Shown in pieces: positions 33,481 to 41,811 of a DNA stretch of 51,392 nt. The notes under the pieces are model-generated. The model was not told the DNA's origin. It saw only the letters and a list, made by a program, of their open reading frames with translations, and ran no database searches. Each line of letters starts with the position of its first letter. Positions within the stretch are counted from its first letter, which is position 1. This DNA is from Thermoguttaceae bacterium (GTDB taxonomy: Bacteria; Planctomycetota; Planctomycetia; Pirellulales; Thermoguttaceae). The DNA is taken from contig JAFSMO010000082.1 in NCBI GenBank assembly GCA_017447865.1, positions 1 to 51,392 of the forward strand, read 5' to 3'. Position numbers and translations under genes: made by a program.

Positions 33481-35397
33481 ATGCCAAACTCCAACAGTCA
33501 AATCGCGCTTCTGAAGGAAGCTTTCAAAAATTCGATCGTCATTTTCGACGGCGCAATGGGAACGGAACTTTACCGGAACCACATTTTCACGAACGCCTGC
33601 TTCGACGAACTGAACGTCTCGCGTGCCGATCTGGTGGTTCGGATCCATACGTCGTACCTTGACGCCGGCGCGGAGGTCCTGACGACCAACACGACGAGCG
33701 CGAATTCGTTTTACCTCCAGAAATTCGGCTTTGCGGACCGCGTGGAACAGATCAACGAAGCGGCGGTCCGGAACGCCCGAAAAGCGATCGCCGACTACCG
33801 CGAGGCCCATCCGAAAGACGCAGAAAAGCCGATTTTCATCGCCGGGTCCGTCGGGCCGGTCATGGACACGCAGAACGTTCTGACGTTTGACCAGATCGTC
33901 TCGATCCAGACCCAACAGATCCAGGCCCTCATGAACGCCGGCGCGGACTTCATCATGTTCGAGACGCTCGGCTCCCCGGAAGACCTGATGGCGGCCGAGT
34001 ACGCGATCCAGCGCCTGAAGGAAACGTCGGGCGAAGACGTTCCGTTCATTCTTTCGTTCCGCCCGAATATGCAGCAGGAAAACCCGTCCGCCGTGCCGCT
34101 TGTGGAGATTCTGCGCGACTTCCAGGCCGCGTGTGTGCTGCACAAGCTCCCCAAGCCGCTGGCGATCGGGATGAACTGCGGCGTCGGGCCGGAGGAAATG
34201 CTCGCGATCGTACAGGAAGTTCTTCCTCTGGTGGATCTTCCGATGGTGGTTCAGCCCGAGGCCGGCGTTCCGCGCAAGGTGGAAGTGCGGTCGATCTCCA
34301 TGACGTCGCCCGAGTTCTTCACCGAGTACGCGAAACGCTACATCGACCTGGGCGTCCGCGGCGTCGGCGGCTGCTGCGGCATCGGCCCGGAGCACATTCT
34401 GGAAATGGCGCGGTCGGTCAAGCCTCTGGCCAATGCGCGAATGCACGACGTGAAGGAGGGCGAGCTCTCCGAAAAGGCCACGCTGCTCGAGCCGAAGCCG
34501 CTTGCCGAGCGCTCGGCCCTGGGCAAAAAACTGGTTGAAAAACGCTGGATCACGAGCGTGGAGCTGGTCCCCCCGCGCGGGTTTGATCTTTCTGCCACGG
34601 TCGCGAAGTGCCAGAAACTCAAGGCGATGGGCGTGGACTGCGTGAACATTCCCGACGGGCCGCGGGCGAGCTGCAAGATCTCCTCGATCATCACGGCCGA
34701 CCGGATCCAGCGCGAGGCGGGGATCGAAACGATCCTGCATTTCTGCTGCCGCGACAAAAACCTGATCGGCTCGATGGCCGACCTGCTGGGAACGGCCGCG
34801 TGCGGGATCCAGAACATTCTGTTCATCACGGGCGACCCGCCGAAACTGGGGGACTACCCCGACGCGACCGGCGTGTTCGACACGGACTCAGTCGGCATGA
34901 CGCGCATCCAGCAGCGCATGAACCGCGGCGTGGACCTGGCCGGGAATCCGCTCCCGCAGCCGACCTCGGCCGTGACGGGGGTCGGGATCGATCCGAACGC
35001 GCTGAACCATGAGCGGGAGATCGACCGTTTCTTCCGCAAGGTGGAGGCGGGCGCCGAGTTCGCCATCACGCAGCCGGTTTTCGACCCGGAGGTTCTTCTG
35101 CGGACGCTCGACGAGATCGAGCCGGCGGGGATCCCGATCATGGCGGGGATCTGGCCGCTGGCAAGCTACCGGAACGCGTACTTCATGAAGACCGAGGTCC
35201 CGGGCGTGACCGTGCCGGATTCCATCATGGCGCGGATGGAGCGTTGGGAGCAAAAAGAGGACCAGCAGGCCGAAGGGATCGCGATCGCACGGGAAATGAT
35301 CGAAAAGATCCGCCACCGCATGGCTGGGATCCAGGTTTCCGCCCCGTTCGGGAACATCGAGATCGTGGCCCGGGTTTTGGACGGGTTTATGAAATAA
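33481..35397 (+). CDS. Bifunctional homocysteine S-methyltransferase / 5,10-methylene-THF reductase
   Basis: Cytoplasmic methionine-pathway fusion of 638 aa, close in layout to Bacillus YitJ (about 612 aa). Seen: an N-terminal homocysteine-methyltransferase barrel (1-300) with FDGAMGTELYRN and the zinc cysteines in GMNCGVG (near 232) and GGCCG (near 298-299); then an MTHFR barrel (about 345-635) opening with TSVELVPPRGFD and containing LFITGDPPKLGDYP. It makes methyl-THF and could use it or another methyl donor on homocysteine. The SD is weak. Monocistronic as far as seen. Confidence 0.93.
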   Translation: MPNSNSQIALLKEAFKNSIVIFDGAMGTELYRNHIFTNACFDELNVSRADLVVRIHTSYLDAGAEVLTTNTTSANSFYLQKFGFADRVEQINEAAVRNARKAIADYREAHPKDAEKPIFIAGSVGPVMDTQNVLTFDQIVSIQTQQIQALMNAGADFIMFETLGSPEDLMAAEYAIQRLKETSGEDVPFILSFRPNMQQENPSAVPLVEILRDFQAACVLHKLPKPLAIGMNCGVGPEEMLAIVQEVLPLVDLPMVVQPEAGVPRKVEVRSISMTSPEFFTEYAKRYIDLGVRGVGGCCGIGPEHILEMARSVKPLANARMHDVKEGELSEKATLLEPKPLAERSALGKKLVEKRWITSVELVPPRGFDLSATVAKCQKLKAMGVDCVNIPDGPRASCKISSIITADRIQREAGIETILHFCCRDKNLIGSMADLLGTAACGIQNILFITGDPPKLGDYPDATGVFDTDSVGMTRIQQRMNRGVDLAGNPLPQPTSAVTGVGIDPNALNHEREIDRFFRKVEAGAEFAITQPVFDPEVLLRTLDEIEPAGIPIMAGIWPLASYRNAYFMKTEVPGVTVPDSIMARMERWEQKEDQQAEGIAIAREMIEKIRHRMAGIQVSAPFGNIEIVARVLDGFMK

Positions 35398-35400
35398 TAA

Positions 35401-35511
35401 AATGGAAGGCGGTAATGGAGGCCGAAGGCCGGAATTACGCGCCGGGTTAAACCACCACGGACGCCCAAAACGCGTAATTCCGCGCTCCGCGCTCCATTAC
35501 CGCCTTCCATT
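35401..35511. repeat. Composite inverted repeat with side hairpins
   Basis: A perfect 20-bp outer stem (35401-35420 with 35492-35511) and an 11-bp inner stem (GGAATTACGCG with CGCGTAATTCC) are separated on each side by a small self-pairing block: GGCC-GAA-GGCC left and GCGC-TCC-GCGC right. The left arm begins four bases after the methyltransferase stop codon. The design parallels 8327-8451. Confidence 0.85.
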
Positions 35512-35596
35512 CCGTGGGTTTCACCCACGGCTATTAACATTCGATCCCTAACGGGATCGTACGGCCGGGCCGGCCGCGGACGGCGAGCTGCCGTCC
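35512..35596. repeat. Palindrome cluster (CCGTGGGT type, copy 2, plus two hairpins)
   Basis: CCGTGGGTTTCACCCACGG (35512-35530), linker CTATTAACATT, CGATCCC-TAAC-GGGATCG (35542-35559), then GGACGGC-GAGCT-GCCGTCC (35578-35596). The first hairpin and linker are the reverse complement of those at 24886-24915. They fill the gap before the GH43 gene. Confidence 0.8.
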
Positions 35597-35623
35597 CTCC
35601 GTATTAACCCTCCCCAGATTTTT

Positions 35624-36601
35624 ATGACTCACCGAATTTTTTCCTTTTTCGTTTTTCTTTCCCTCGCACTTTCCGCCCTGGCGCAGGAAAAAACGGAGCA
35701 CAATCCGTTCCTTCCGGGCAGAATTTTGGCGGACCCGGAGGTTTTGCTTTCGGAGCAGACCGGGCGCGTGTACGTGTACGCTACGGGGGCGTTCGGGCCG
35801 GTGAGGAACTGCTTCGGCGCGTATTCGTCGGACGATCTGGTCCACTGGCGCCCGGAGGGGGTGGTTCTGAACCTCCGCGACGTTTCGTGGGACCACACGC
35901 TGGGGTGGGCGCCGACCATCCTCGAGAAAAAAGGGCCGGACGGGAAGTTCCAGTACTTCTTCTACTTCTGCTGCAATCTGAAGATCGGCGTCGCGGTGGG
36001 GGATTCACCGGCCGGACCGTTTCGGGACTCGGGGCGGCCGCTCATCGACCATCATCCGGCGGGCGTGGACCGTGGCGTGGAGATCGACCCGGACGTCTTT
36101 CAGGACCCGAAAACCGGGAAGTATTACCTGTTCTGGGGGAACAGTTACCTCGCCATGGCGGAGCTGGGCGACGACATGATCTCACTGAAGCCCGAGACCG
36201 TCCGCGTGCTTGAAATCCCCGGGTTTTTCGAGGGCGCGCACGTCTTTTACCGGGACGGGATTTACTATCTCACGTGGTCGAAAAACGACACGCGGAGCAT
36301 CGAGTACCAGGTCCGTTACGCCTGGGCGCGGTCGATCGACGGGCCGTGGAACGTTCCCGAGGAAAACCGGATCCTCACGAAGCGGCCGGAAAAGGGGATT
36401 TTCGGCCCGGGGCATCACTCCGTCCTGCAGATCCCGGGGACCGACGAGTGGTTCATTTTCTACCATCGGCTGCGCACGCCGCTCCGGCCCGGCTCGTGGG
36501 ACCGCGAGGTCTGCATCGATCGGCTTTTCTTCAATGAGGACGGCTCGATCCGCGTGGTGGAACCGACCCGGGAAGGGGTGGAAAGGAGACCGCTGAAATG
36601 A
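35624..36601 (+). CDS. Secreted GH43-family glycoside hydrolase
   Basis: Exported five-bladed beta-propeller enzyme of 325 aa, likely acting on arabinose- or xylose-containing polysaccharides. Seen: a signal peptide (1-20, ending SALA) and the three acidic positions of the family: catalytic base LADPEV (Asp37), pKa-modulating EIDPDV (Asp155) and general acid FFEGAHVF (Glu203). No carbohydrate-binding module. No good SD. It overlaps the VanZ-like gene by 4 nt. Exact linkage specificity cannot be read. Confidence 0.85.
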   Translation: MTHRIFSFFVFLSLALSALAQEKTEHNPFLPGRILADPEVLLSEQTGRVYVYATGAFGPVRNCFGAYSSDDLVHWRPEGVVLNLRDVSWDHTLGWAPTILEKKGPDGKFQYFFYFCCNLKIGVAVGDSPAGPFRDSGRPLIDHHPAGVDRGVEIDPDVFQDPKTGKYYLFWGNSYLAMAELGDDMISLKPETVRVLEIPGFFEGAHVFYRDGIYYLTWSKNDTRSIEYQVRYAWARSIDGPWNVPEENRILTKRPEKGIFGPGHHSVLQIPGTDEWFIFYHRLRTPLRPGSWDREVCIDRLFFNEDGSIRVVEPTREGVERRPLK

Positions 36602-36987
36602 GAAAATGGCTTCAGATCACGTTCGTTTTGTACGTCATTTTCCTGACGTTTCTGCTCGTCGTGCACAATCCGTTCGCGGTGGTTCCGGTGGACGAAGAAA
36701 CGGTCGAAGGCGGGTTTGGAATCGGACTGACGCCGCACATTCTCTCGTTCCTCGTGCTGGCGGTTCTGGGACTTTGCGCCCGATTCCGTCATCCGGGCTG
36801 GCTCTTCCTCGGGATGATCGTGTACGCGGGGGCGACGGAAATCCTTCAGGGCCTTCTGAACCCGTGGTTCGGGCGGTACTGCGACCTTTTCGACTTCATC
36901 GAGGACCTGCAGGGTCTGGCCTACGGCGGCGCCGGGTGGTGGATCGCAAACGTGGGGATCCCGAGAGTAATGAGACGTAGAAAGTGA
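36598..36987 (+). CDS. VanZ-like membrane protein
   Basis: 129 aa with four hydrophobic segments (about 5-22, 48-62, 66-85, 105-120) and the VanZ-like pattern H near 47, GATEILQGLLNPWFGRYCDL and a final Gly-rich helix. The ATG overlaps the stop of the GH43 gene (ATGA), so translation is coupled. VanZ relatives are linked to teicoplanin resistance in enterococci, but most homologues have no known role; the GH43 link is probably only operonic. Confidence 0.75.
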   Translation: MRKWLQITFVLYVIFLTFLLVVHNPFAVVPVDEETVEGGFGIGLTPHILSFLVLAVLGLCARFRHPGWLFLGMIVYAGATEILQGLLNPWFGRYCDLFDFIEDLQGLAYGGAGWWIANVGIPRVMRRRK

Positions 36988-37033
36988 AAAGAGTTTTCGG
37001 TTAAACGCCACGCCGGTCCCGCTTTAAAATGAG

Positions 37034-37153
37034 ATTTAAACACGGATTTTCACGGATTAGAAGGATTTGCACAGATTTTTAAAGAAAGAGGAAAAAGTCT
37101 TCCGTGAAAGAATCCTTTTAATCCATCTAATCCGTGAAAATCCGTGTTTAAAT
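37034..37153. repeat. Perfect 28-nt inverted repeat (CACGGATT family)
   Basis: Arms 37034-37061 and 37126-37153 are exact reverse complements built on CACGGATTTTCACGGATTAG. The 64-nt interior has more CGGATT-like units. It lies in the gene-free stretch 36988-37381 and has no ORF. Confidence 0.9.
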
Positions 37154-37305
37154 GAAATCCTGAAGTGGGACGCGTTCTCTGTTTGAGCTAAACCAAAATT
37201 GGGGCCAGGCCCGTAAGATCCAGACGTTTTTCGGGTAAACCCCCTCGCTTTTTTCACCCTGCGGGAGAAAAAAGGCTCGCCCGTAAAGAGTTTAAGGGCC
37301 GCGGA

Positions 37306-37335
37306 GGGAGGAACATTTTGAAAATTGTTCCTCCC
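37306..37335. repeat. GGGAGGAACA hairpin
   Basis: GGGAGGAACA (37306-37315) pairs perfectly with TGTTCCTCCC (37326-37335); the A/T-rich middle also pairs. It follows the 3' end of the Tat phosphoesterase gene on the minus strand but has no T run, so it is not a standard terminator. Confidence 0.6.
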
Positions 37336-37381
37336 CCGGGACCCCCTCTTTCAAAAACTTTTTAATGTTTGATTTGATGTT

Positions 37382-38665
37382 TTAATTGATTTTTCTTGGC
37401 TCAAATTCCATCTCGGTGACCTTCTCACCCGTCTTCGCCATGAAAACCTCCACCTTCAGCCGATCATTCTCAACCCGACCCGAAATGACCGTCGCGCCAT
37501 CCAGCGAGCAGCCGCCGCCCGTGATCTGCGCCCAGCAGCGATCCGGCGTCGCAGGATCCACGCGATGCTTGTGCACGTGCGCCGTGATGGCCAACTGAAC
37601 GCCCGCTTTCTGAAGGGACGGGCCCCAGAAATCCGCGCCGAGCTTCTTCCAGGAGGAAAAACCGGTCGCGAGCGTGCCGGGATTCGCCTTCGGACTGTCG
37701 TCAAAGAGCGGAATGTGGCAGAACACCACGACGAATTTGGCCGTCTTGACCGCTTCCGACTCGATGGCTTTCGCGAGCCACTCGCCCTGCTTGGCGATGT
37801 ACGGCTCAAACTCGGCCAGCGTGCCCCACTCATCGCGGTAGTCCGGTTTGTCCTCGCCCGTGTCGAGGCCGATGATCGCCAGATCGCCGTGACGCACGAC
37901 GAACGAGTAGCCCAGGCCCGCAAATTCCGGGTCAGACTGTTTCCAAGGGGTAAAGTACTGGGGGTAGTTACGCGCCCAGATCCCGCGCGTGTCGTGATTT
38001 CCGCGGCAGAAAAGGAGCGGATGGTCGTTCGCGTACGCGGTGTTGGCCGGGAACATGACGTTCTTCTGAAGCGTCTCGTGACTTTCGATCGAGTGGACAG
38101 TGTCCCCGTTCCAAAGCGTGTAGTCCGGCTTGATCTTCGAAATGAGCGCGAACTCGGCGGCCATCACGTCCTGCACCGTGTGCGTGTCGTTAATGACGCA
38201 GAAACTGGCACTCTTCGCGTCCGGGCCCGGCGTCGTGAACGATTTCACCTCGGTGTATTCCGGCTCGCCGTCCGGCTTGATGTTGTACGCGCCTTTGAAA
38301 GCGATGGCGTGCGTGGCGGCGCGGTAGTAGTACGTCGTGTTCGCCTTCAGACCGGTCATCGGGATGGAGATCACGCGGTCGGAAAATGGGCGCAGACCGA
38401 AAATCGGGCCGTGGGAAACCTGGTCAAGTTTATCGGGCGAGGTGCCGTACTCGACCCAGCCGGTGCACTCGGCGGCGACGGTCCAGACCGCCTGCATGGA
38501 GGTTTCGGTCGGATTCTGAAGAACGACCGGCGAGGCAAAAAGGGACTCGGGCGCAGCGTCGACCGGCGTCTCTTCATCGGCGGAGGCGGAACGCAGGAAG
38601 GCGGGAGCGGCAAGCGCAGAAACGCTGGTCGCGGCGAGGAAGGAACGGCGTGTCGTTTTTTCCAT
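37382..38665 (-). CDS. Tat-exported purple-acid-phosphatase-like metallophosphoesterase
   Basis: Periplasmic or secreted phosphoesterase of 427 aa. Seen: a twin-arginine signal (TRRSFLA at 5-11, hydrophobic helix, Ala-rich cleavage region to about 29); a fibronectin-like N-terminal domain (about 45-145, VEYGTSPDKLDQV, GLKANTTYYYRA); and a calcineurin-like domain with NDTH, WNGDTV, GNHD, FCHIPLF and ITAHVHKH carrying the metal ligands. This two-domain order is typical of purple acid phosphatase relatives. AAAGGA lies 8 nt before the ATG. It has its own consensus promoter and a 139-nt leader with an inverted repeat. Substrate not predictable. Confidence 0.88.
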   Translation of the reverse strand: MEKTTRRSFLAATSVSALAAPAFLRSASADEETPVDAAPESLFASPVVLQNPTETSMQAVWTVAAECTGWVEYGTSPDKLDQVSHGPIFGLRPFSDRVISIPMTGLKANTTYYYRAATHAIAFKGAYNIKPDGEPEYTEVKSFTTPGPDAKSASFCVINDTHTVQDVMAAEFALISKIKPDYTLWNGDTVHSIESHETLQKNVMFPANTAYANDHPLLFCRGNHDTRGIWARNYPQYFTPWKQSDPEFAGLGYSFVVRHGDLAIIGLDTGEDKPDYRDEWGTLAEFEPYIAKQGEWLAKAIESEAVKTAKFVVVFCHIPLFDDSPKANPGTLATGFSSWKKLGADFWGPSLQKAGVQLAITAHVHKHRVDPATPDRCWAQITGGGCSLDGATVISGRVENDRLKVEVFMAKTGEKVTEMEFEPRKIN

Positions 38666-38682
38666 GATGAAATCCTTTCTAA

Positions 38683-38717
38683 ATTAATTATGAATTAAGA
38701 ATTATGAATGATGAATT
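38683..38717. repeat. Degenerate heptamer array (ATGAATT type)
   Basis: Five successive 7-nt units: ATTAATT, ATGAATT, AAGAATT, ATGAATG, ATGAATT. It lies in the 5' leader of the Tat phosphoesterase gene. Confidence 0.75.
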
Positions 38718-38750
38718 AATGGTGTAATTGCTGCCATGTCGAATTACAGG

Positions 38751-38786
38751 TCAGTTGAGGAGATGACGAAACAAGTGCTCAACTGA
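38751..38786. promoter_or_regulatory. Inverted repeat in the phosphoesterase leader
   Basis: TCAGTTGAG (38751-38759) and CTCAACTGA (38778-38786) are perfect complements. They lie just downstream of the predicted minus-strand start, a position suited to an operator or leader hairpin. Confidence 0.45.
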
Positions 38787-38810
38787 TAAAATCTTTGACT
38801 GTTCATGTAA

Positions 38811-38838
38811 ATTATAACATTAAAAATCTGGTTGTCAA
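38811..38838 (-). promoter_or_regulatory. Consensus promoter of the Tat phosphoesterase gene
   Basis: Minus-strand TTGACA (38833-38838), 16 nt, TATAAT (38811-38816). Both hexamers are exact. Confidence 0.85.
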
Positions 38839-38949
38839 GGCCAGCCGTCTGCTTCCTGGTAAAGTGCAACTCGCAGATGGCATGAAATTCTTTATGTGAA
38901 TCAACTCAAGAGAATTTCAGATATTATTCGTTATTTTGGGAGGCCCCTC

Positions 38950-38977
38950 TTGTGAAGATTCCAGGTTAGTGTAAAAT
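38950..38977 (+). promoter_or_regulatory. Promoter of the sialic-acid uptake operon
   Basis: TTGTGA (38950-38955), 16 nt, TAAAAT (38972-38977), about 60 nt before the ATG at 39046. Confidence 0.55.
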
Positions 38978-39045
38978 AGAAGTTGATCCAGATTCGAGAA
39001 ATGTGTAACTGCACGCCCCTTTCCGCTATAAAAAAAACTGACTCA

Positions 39046-41781
39046 ATGAACATTCGCCCCATCATTTACACGGCGGCCCTTGCCGCGATTGCATTTTTTG
39101 CTTCTTTATCAGCGCAGGCGCAAGAGAAGTGCGCCAGTCTGCAGTGGGTGACCCAGCAGGACGTTCTGCCCCAGGCGGTCGCGCGGCCGTTTTTCGGGGT
39201 CGTTGGCAAAACGAACGCCGCCCCGGGAGATCTTCAGAAGGTCGCGCTGATCTTTGGCGGTTCGTACTTTGACGCCCCGGTCGCCGACGGCGGGAAAAAG
39301 TGTTACGCCCAAACCGTCTCCCGGCTCGTTCAGGAAACCGCGGACGGGAAAACCGTCTGGAAAGCGAAACCGGTACGGGTCCTGGTCAACGGCAAGGAAT
39401 CGCCCGACGGGCTTCCGGAACCGATCGCGGAAGGCGTGACGGTGGCGTTCGATTCGTATTTGCTGCTCTGCGGCGGCGCGAATGAAAACGGCGAGTCGGC
39501 CAAAGTCTGGAAAGCGGTCTTCAACGCCCAGACCGATGCGGTCGAGCTGACGTCCGAGCCGGATCTGCCCGCACCCTGCTCCATGGGCTGCGGCGGTGCG
39601 ATCGGGAAAGTCGCGTACGTCTTCGCCAGCGGGAAACTCTTTGCGCTGGACGACAAGAAATGGGTCGAACTGGACGGCATTCCGGACGACGTGCAGAACG
39701 GCGTCGTGCGCTCGCAGCCGGCGGGGGCGATCCGTGTTTCCAATCTCGACATTACGGCGCTGTTCGTTTTCGGCGGCTACGACAAAGCCCCGGGTGCGAA
39801 CGCGAAACCCCTTTTCGACGTCTGGAAAATGCAGCCGATTCGGGACGACGCGGGGACGCTGAAGGTCAAATGGACCCGTCTGGCGGACCTCGAATACAAG
39901 GGCGAGCGCTTTTGCTCGATCGGTTCTACGGCAGTCGTCGTTGGTTCCGAGTCGATCCTCCTCGTCGGCGGGGTCAACGCGGACGTCTGGACGGAAGTCA
40001 ACGAAAAGCTCAACACGCTTACCGGCCCGGAGAAAGACGAATATTTGGCCCAGTACTACGCCCGGACGCCGGAGTCGTTCAACTGGGAAAAGCGAATGTT
40101 CGTTTACCATACGGTCATCGAAGAAGGAACGTTTTTCGAAAAGGGGAACGTGACGATCCCCACGCCCGTCTGCGGCGCGGCGGTGATGAACTTCAGCAAT
40201 CAGCTGCTCGTCGTCGGCGGGGAAGTCAAACCGGCGCAGCGTTGGGCGGGTCTGCAGGTCCTGAATCTCGAGCTTGACCGGACGTTCGGGACGGTGAACT
40301 GGATCGTCTTTCTGGTTTACCTGGGCCTGATGCTTCCGTTCGGGTACTTCTTCATGCGGAAAAACAAAGGGATCGACGACTACTGCAAAGGCGGCGGCCG
40401 CATCCCGTGGTGGGTCAACGGCGTGGCGATTTTTGCCGCGATGCTCTCGTCGATCACGTACATGACGATCCCGGCCATGACGTTTAGTTCTTCGTGGCGG
40501 CTGTACCCGATGACGTTCGCGATCTTCATCCTTGCGCCGATCGTCGTTTACCTGTATTTGCCGTTCTACCGGCGGCTGAAGATCACGTCGGCGTACGAGT
40601 ACCTCGAGAGGCGGTTTAACGTTTTCTCCCGCGTGTTCGCTTCCGCGGCGTTTATCGTTTTCATGATCGTGCGCTCGGCGATCGTCGTTTACCTGCCGGC
40701 GCTGGCGCTTTCGGTCATCATCGGGATGAACCTCTTCGTCTCCATCGTTCTGGTGGGGGCGGTCACGGTGATCTACTCGACCATCGGTGGCGTGAGCGCG
40801 GTCATCTGGTCGGAATTCATCCAGGCGGTCGTACTGGTCGGCGGCGCCCTGATCGCCGTCACGATGATGATCATGGGGACCGACGGCGGCGTCTCCGGCG
40901 TCTTCCAACTGGCGATGGCCAACCAGAAATTTCAGGCTTTCGATTTTAGCTGGTCGCTGGTCGAGCCGGTCTTCTGGGTGACGTTCATCGGCGGGATCGC
41001 CATCAACCTCAGCTCGTACACGTCCGACCAGACGATCGTTCAGAAGTACATGACCACCAAGGACGAAAAGGCCGCGGCCCGTTCGATCTGGTTCAACGGA
41101 ATTCTGTCGGTGATGAGCTGCACGCTCTTCTACTTCATCGGCACGACGCTCTACGCGTACTACAAATCGAACGTCGGCTCGTTCGACTGGTCGATGTACC
41201 AGAACGACGCGGTCTTCCCGACATACATCGTTTCGAGCCTCCCGACGGGCGTTTCCGGCTTGCTCATCGCCGCCATTTTTGCCGCGGCAATGTCCACGCT
41301 CTCCGCGAACTTCAACTCGGCGTCCACCGCGTTCATGTCGGACTTTTACTGCCGGTTCATCAGCAACGACAAGAACGCGGCGTTCCGGGTCGCCAAATGG
41401 GCGTCGTTCATCTTCGGGACGGCCGCGATCGCCTTCGCCTTGCTCATCGCGACGATCGACATCAAATCGCTGTTCATGGATTTCCAGAAAGTCATCGGGA
41501 TCCTGACCAGCGGCCTGGCGGGGCTCTTCGTCATGGGCCTGTTCATCCCGAGGATCAACGGGGCGGGCGCGGTCGCCGGGCTGGCGGCGTCGTACGTCGT
41601 CAACATCGTTTTGATCTACACGAACGTCGTGCCGATCAAGCCGCACTTCATGCTTTACAGCGTGGCGGGGCTGCTGGCGTGCGTGGTGGTCGGGTACGTC
41701 GTTTCCCTCTTCACCGGCCGGCCGACGATGGAACAGCTGGACGGCCTGACGTGGAAATACGTGCCGGAAGAAATCGACTAA
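39046..41781 (+). CDS. NanM-like Kelch mutarotase fused to SSS sialic-acid symporter
   Basis: Predicted sialic-acid epimerase and sodium-coupled importer in one chain of 911 aa. Seen: a signal peptide (1-25, ending SAQAQ); a Kelch beta-propeller (about 28-430) with repeated GG blades (IFGGSYF, LLCGGANENG, FVFGGYD, LLVGGVN, LVVGGEV) like N-acetylneuraminate epimerase NanM; then a sodium:solute symporter domain (about 435-905) with some 13 helices, including GGGRIPWWVNGVAIFAAMLS, YLERRFNVFSR and SAFNSASTAF-like helix LSANFNSASTAFMSDFY. The propeller would face the periplasm and feed the transporter. I start at ATG 39046 because the signal peptide begins there; the SD is weak. NanA follows 30 nt later, which supports sialic acid as substrate. 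Such Kelch-SSS fusions are known in some bacteria. Confidence 0.9.
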   Translation: MNIRPIIYTAALAAIAFFASLSAQAQEKCASLQWVTQQDVLPQAVARPFFGVVGKTNAAPGDLQKVALIFGGSYFDAPVADGGKKCYAQTVSRLVQETADGKTVWKAKPVRVLVNGKESPDGLPEPIAEGVTVAFDSYLLLCGGANENGESAKVWKAVFNAQTDAVELTSEPDLPAPCSMGCGGAIGKVAYVFASGKLFALDDKKWVELDGIPDDVQNGVVRSQPAGAIRVSNLDITALFVFGGYDKAPGANAKPLFDVWKMQPIRDDAGTLKVKWTRLADLEYKGERFCSIGSTAVVVGSESILLVGGVNADVWTEVNEKLNTLTGPEKDEYLAQYYARTPESFNWEKRMFVYHTVIEEGTFFEKGNVTIPTPVCGAAVMNFSNQLLVVGGEVKPAQRWAGLQVLNLELDRTFGTVNWIVFLVYLGLMLPFGYFFMRKNKGIDDYCKGGGRIPWWVNGVAIFAAMLSSITYMTIPAMTFSSSWRLYPMTFAIFILAPIVVYLYLPFYRRLKITSAYEYLERRFNVFSRVFASAAFIVFMIVRSAIVVYLPALALSVIIGMNLFVSIVLVGAVTVIYSTIGGVSAVIWSEFIQAVVLVGGALIAVTMMIMGTDGGVSGVFQLAMANQKFQAFDFSWSLVEPVFWVTFIGGIAINLSSYTSDQTIVQKYMTTKDEKAAARSIWFNGILSVMSCTLFYFIGTTLYAYYKSNVGSFDWSMYQNDAVFPTYIVSSLPTGVSGLLIAAIFAAAMSTLSANFNSASTAFMSDFYCRFISNDKNAAFRVAKWASFIFGTAAIAFALLIATIDIKSLFMDFQKVIGILTSGLAGLFVMGLFIPRINGAGAVAGLAASYVVNIVLIYTNVVPIKPHFMLYSVAGLLACVVVGYVVSLFTGRPTMEQLDGLTWKYVPEEID

Positions 41782-41811
41782 AACACTAACCACTTGAAAG
41801 GAGTAATCAAT

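Noticed and set aside
33481..33520. SAM or cobalamin riboswitch for the methyltransferase gene
   Set aside because: The predicted promoter leaves only about 40 nt of leader, too short for either.
39109..41793. 894-codon minus-strand ORF opposite the NanM-SSS gene
   Set aside because: Composed mainly of Arg, Asp, His and Gln from reverse-reading GC-biased codons; the plus strand has a full known architecture.
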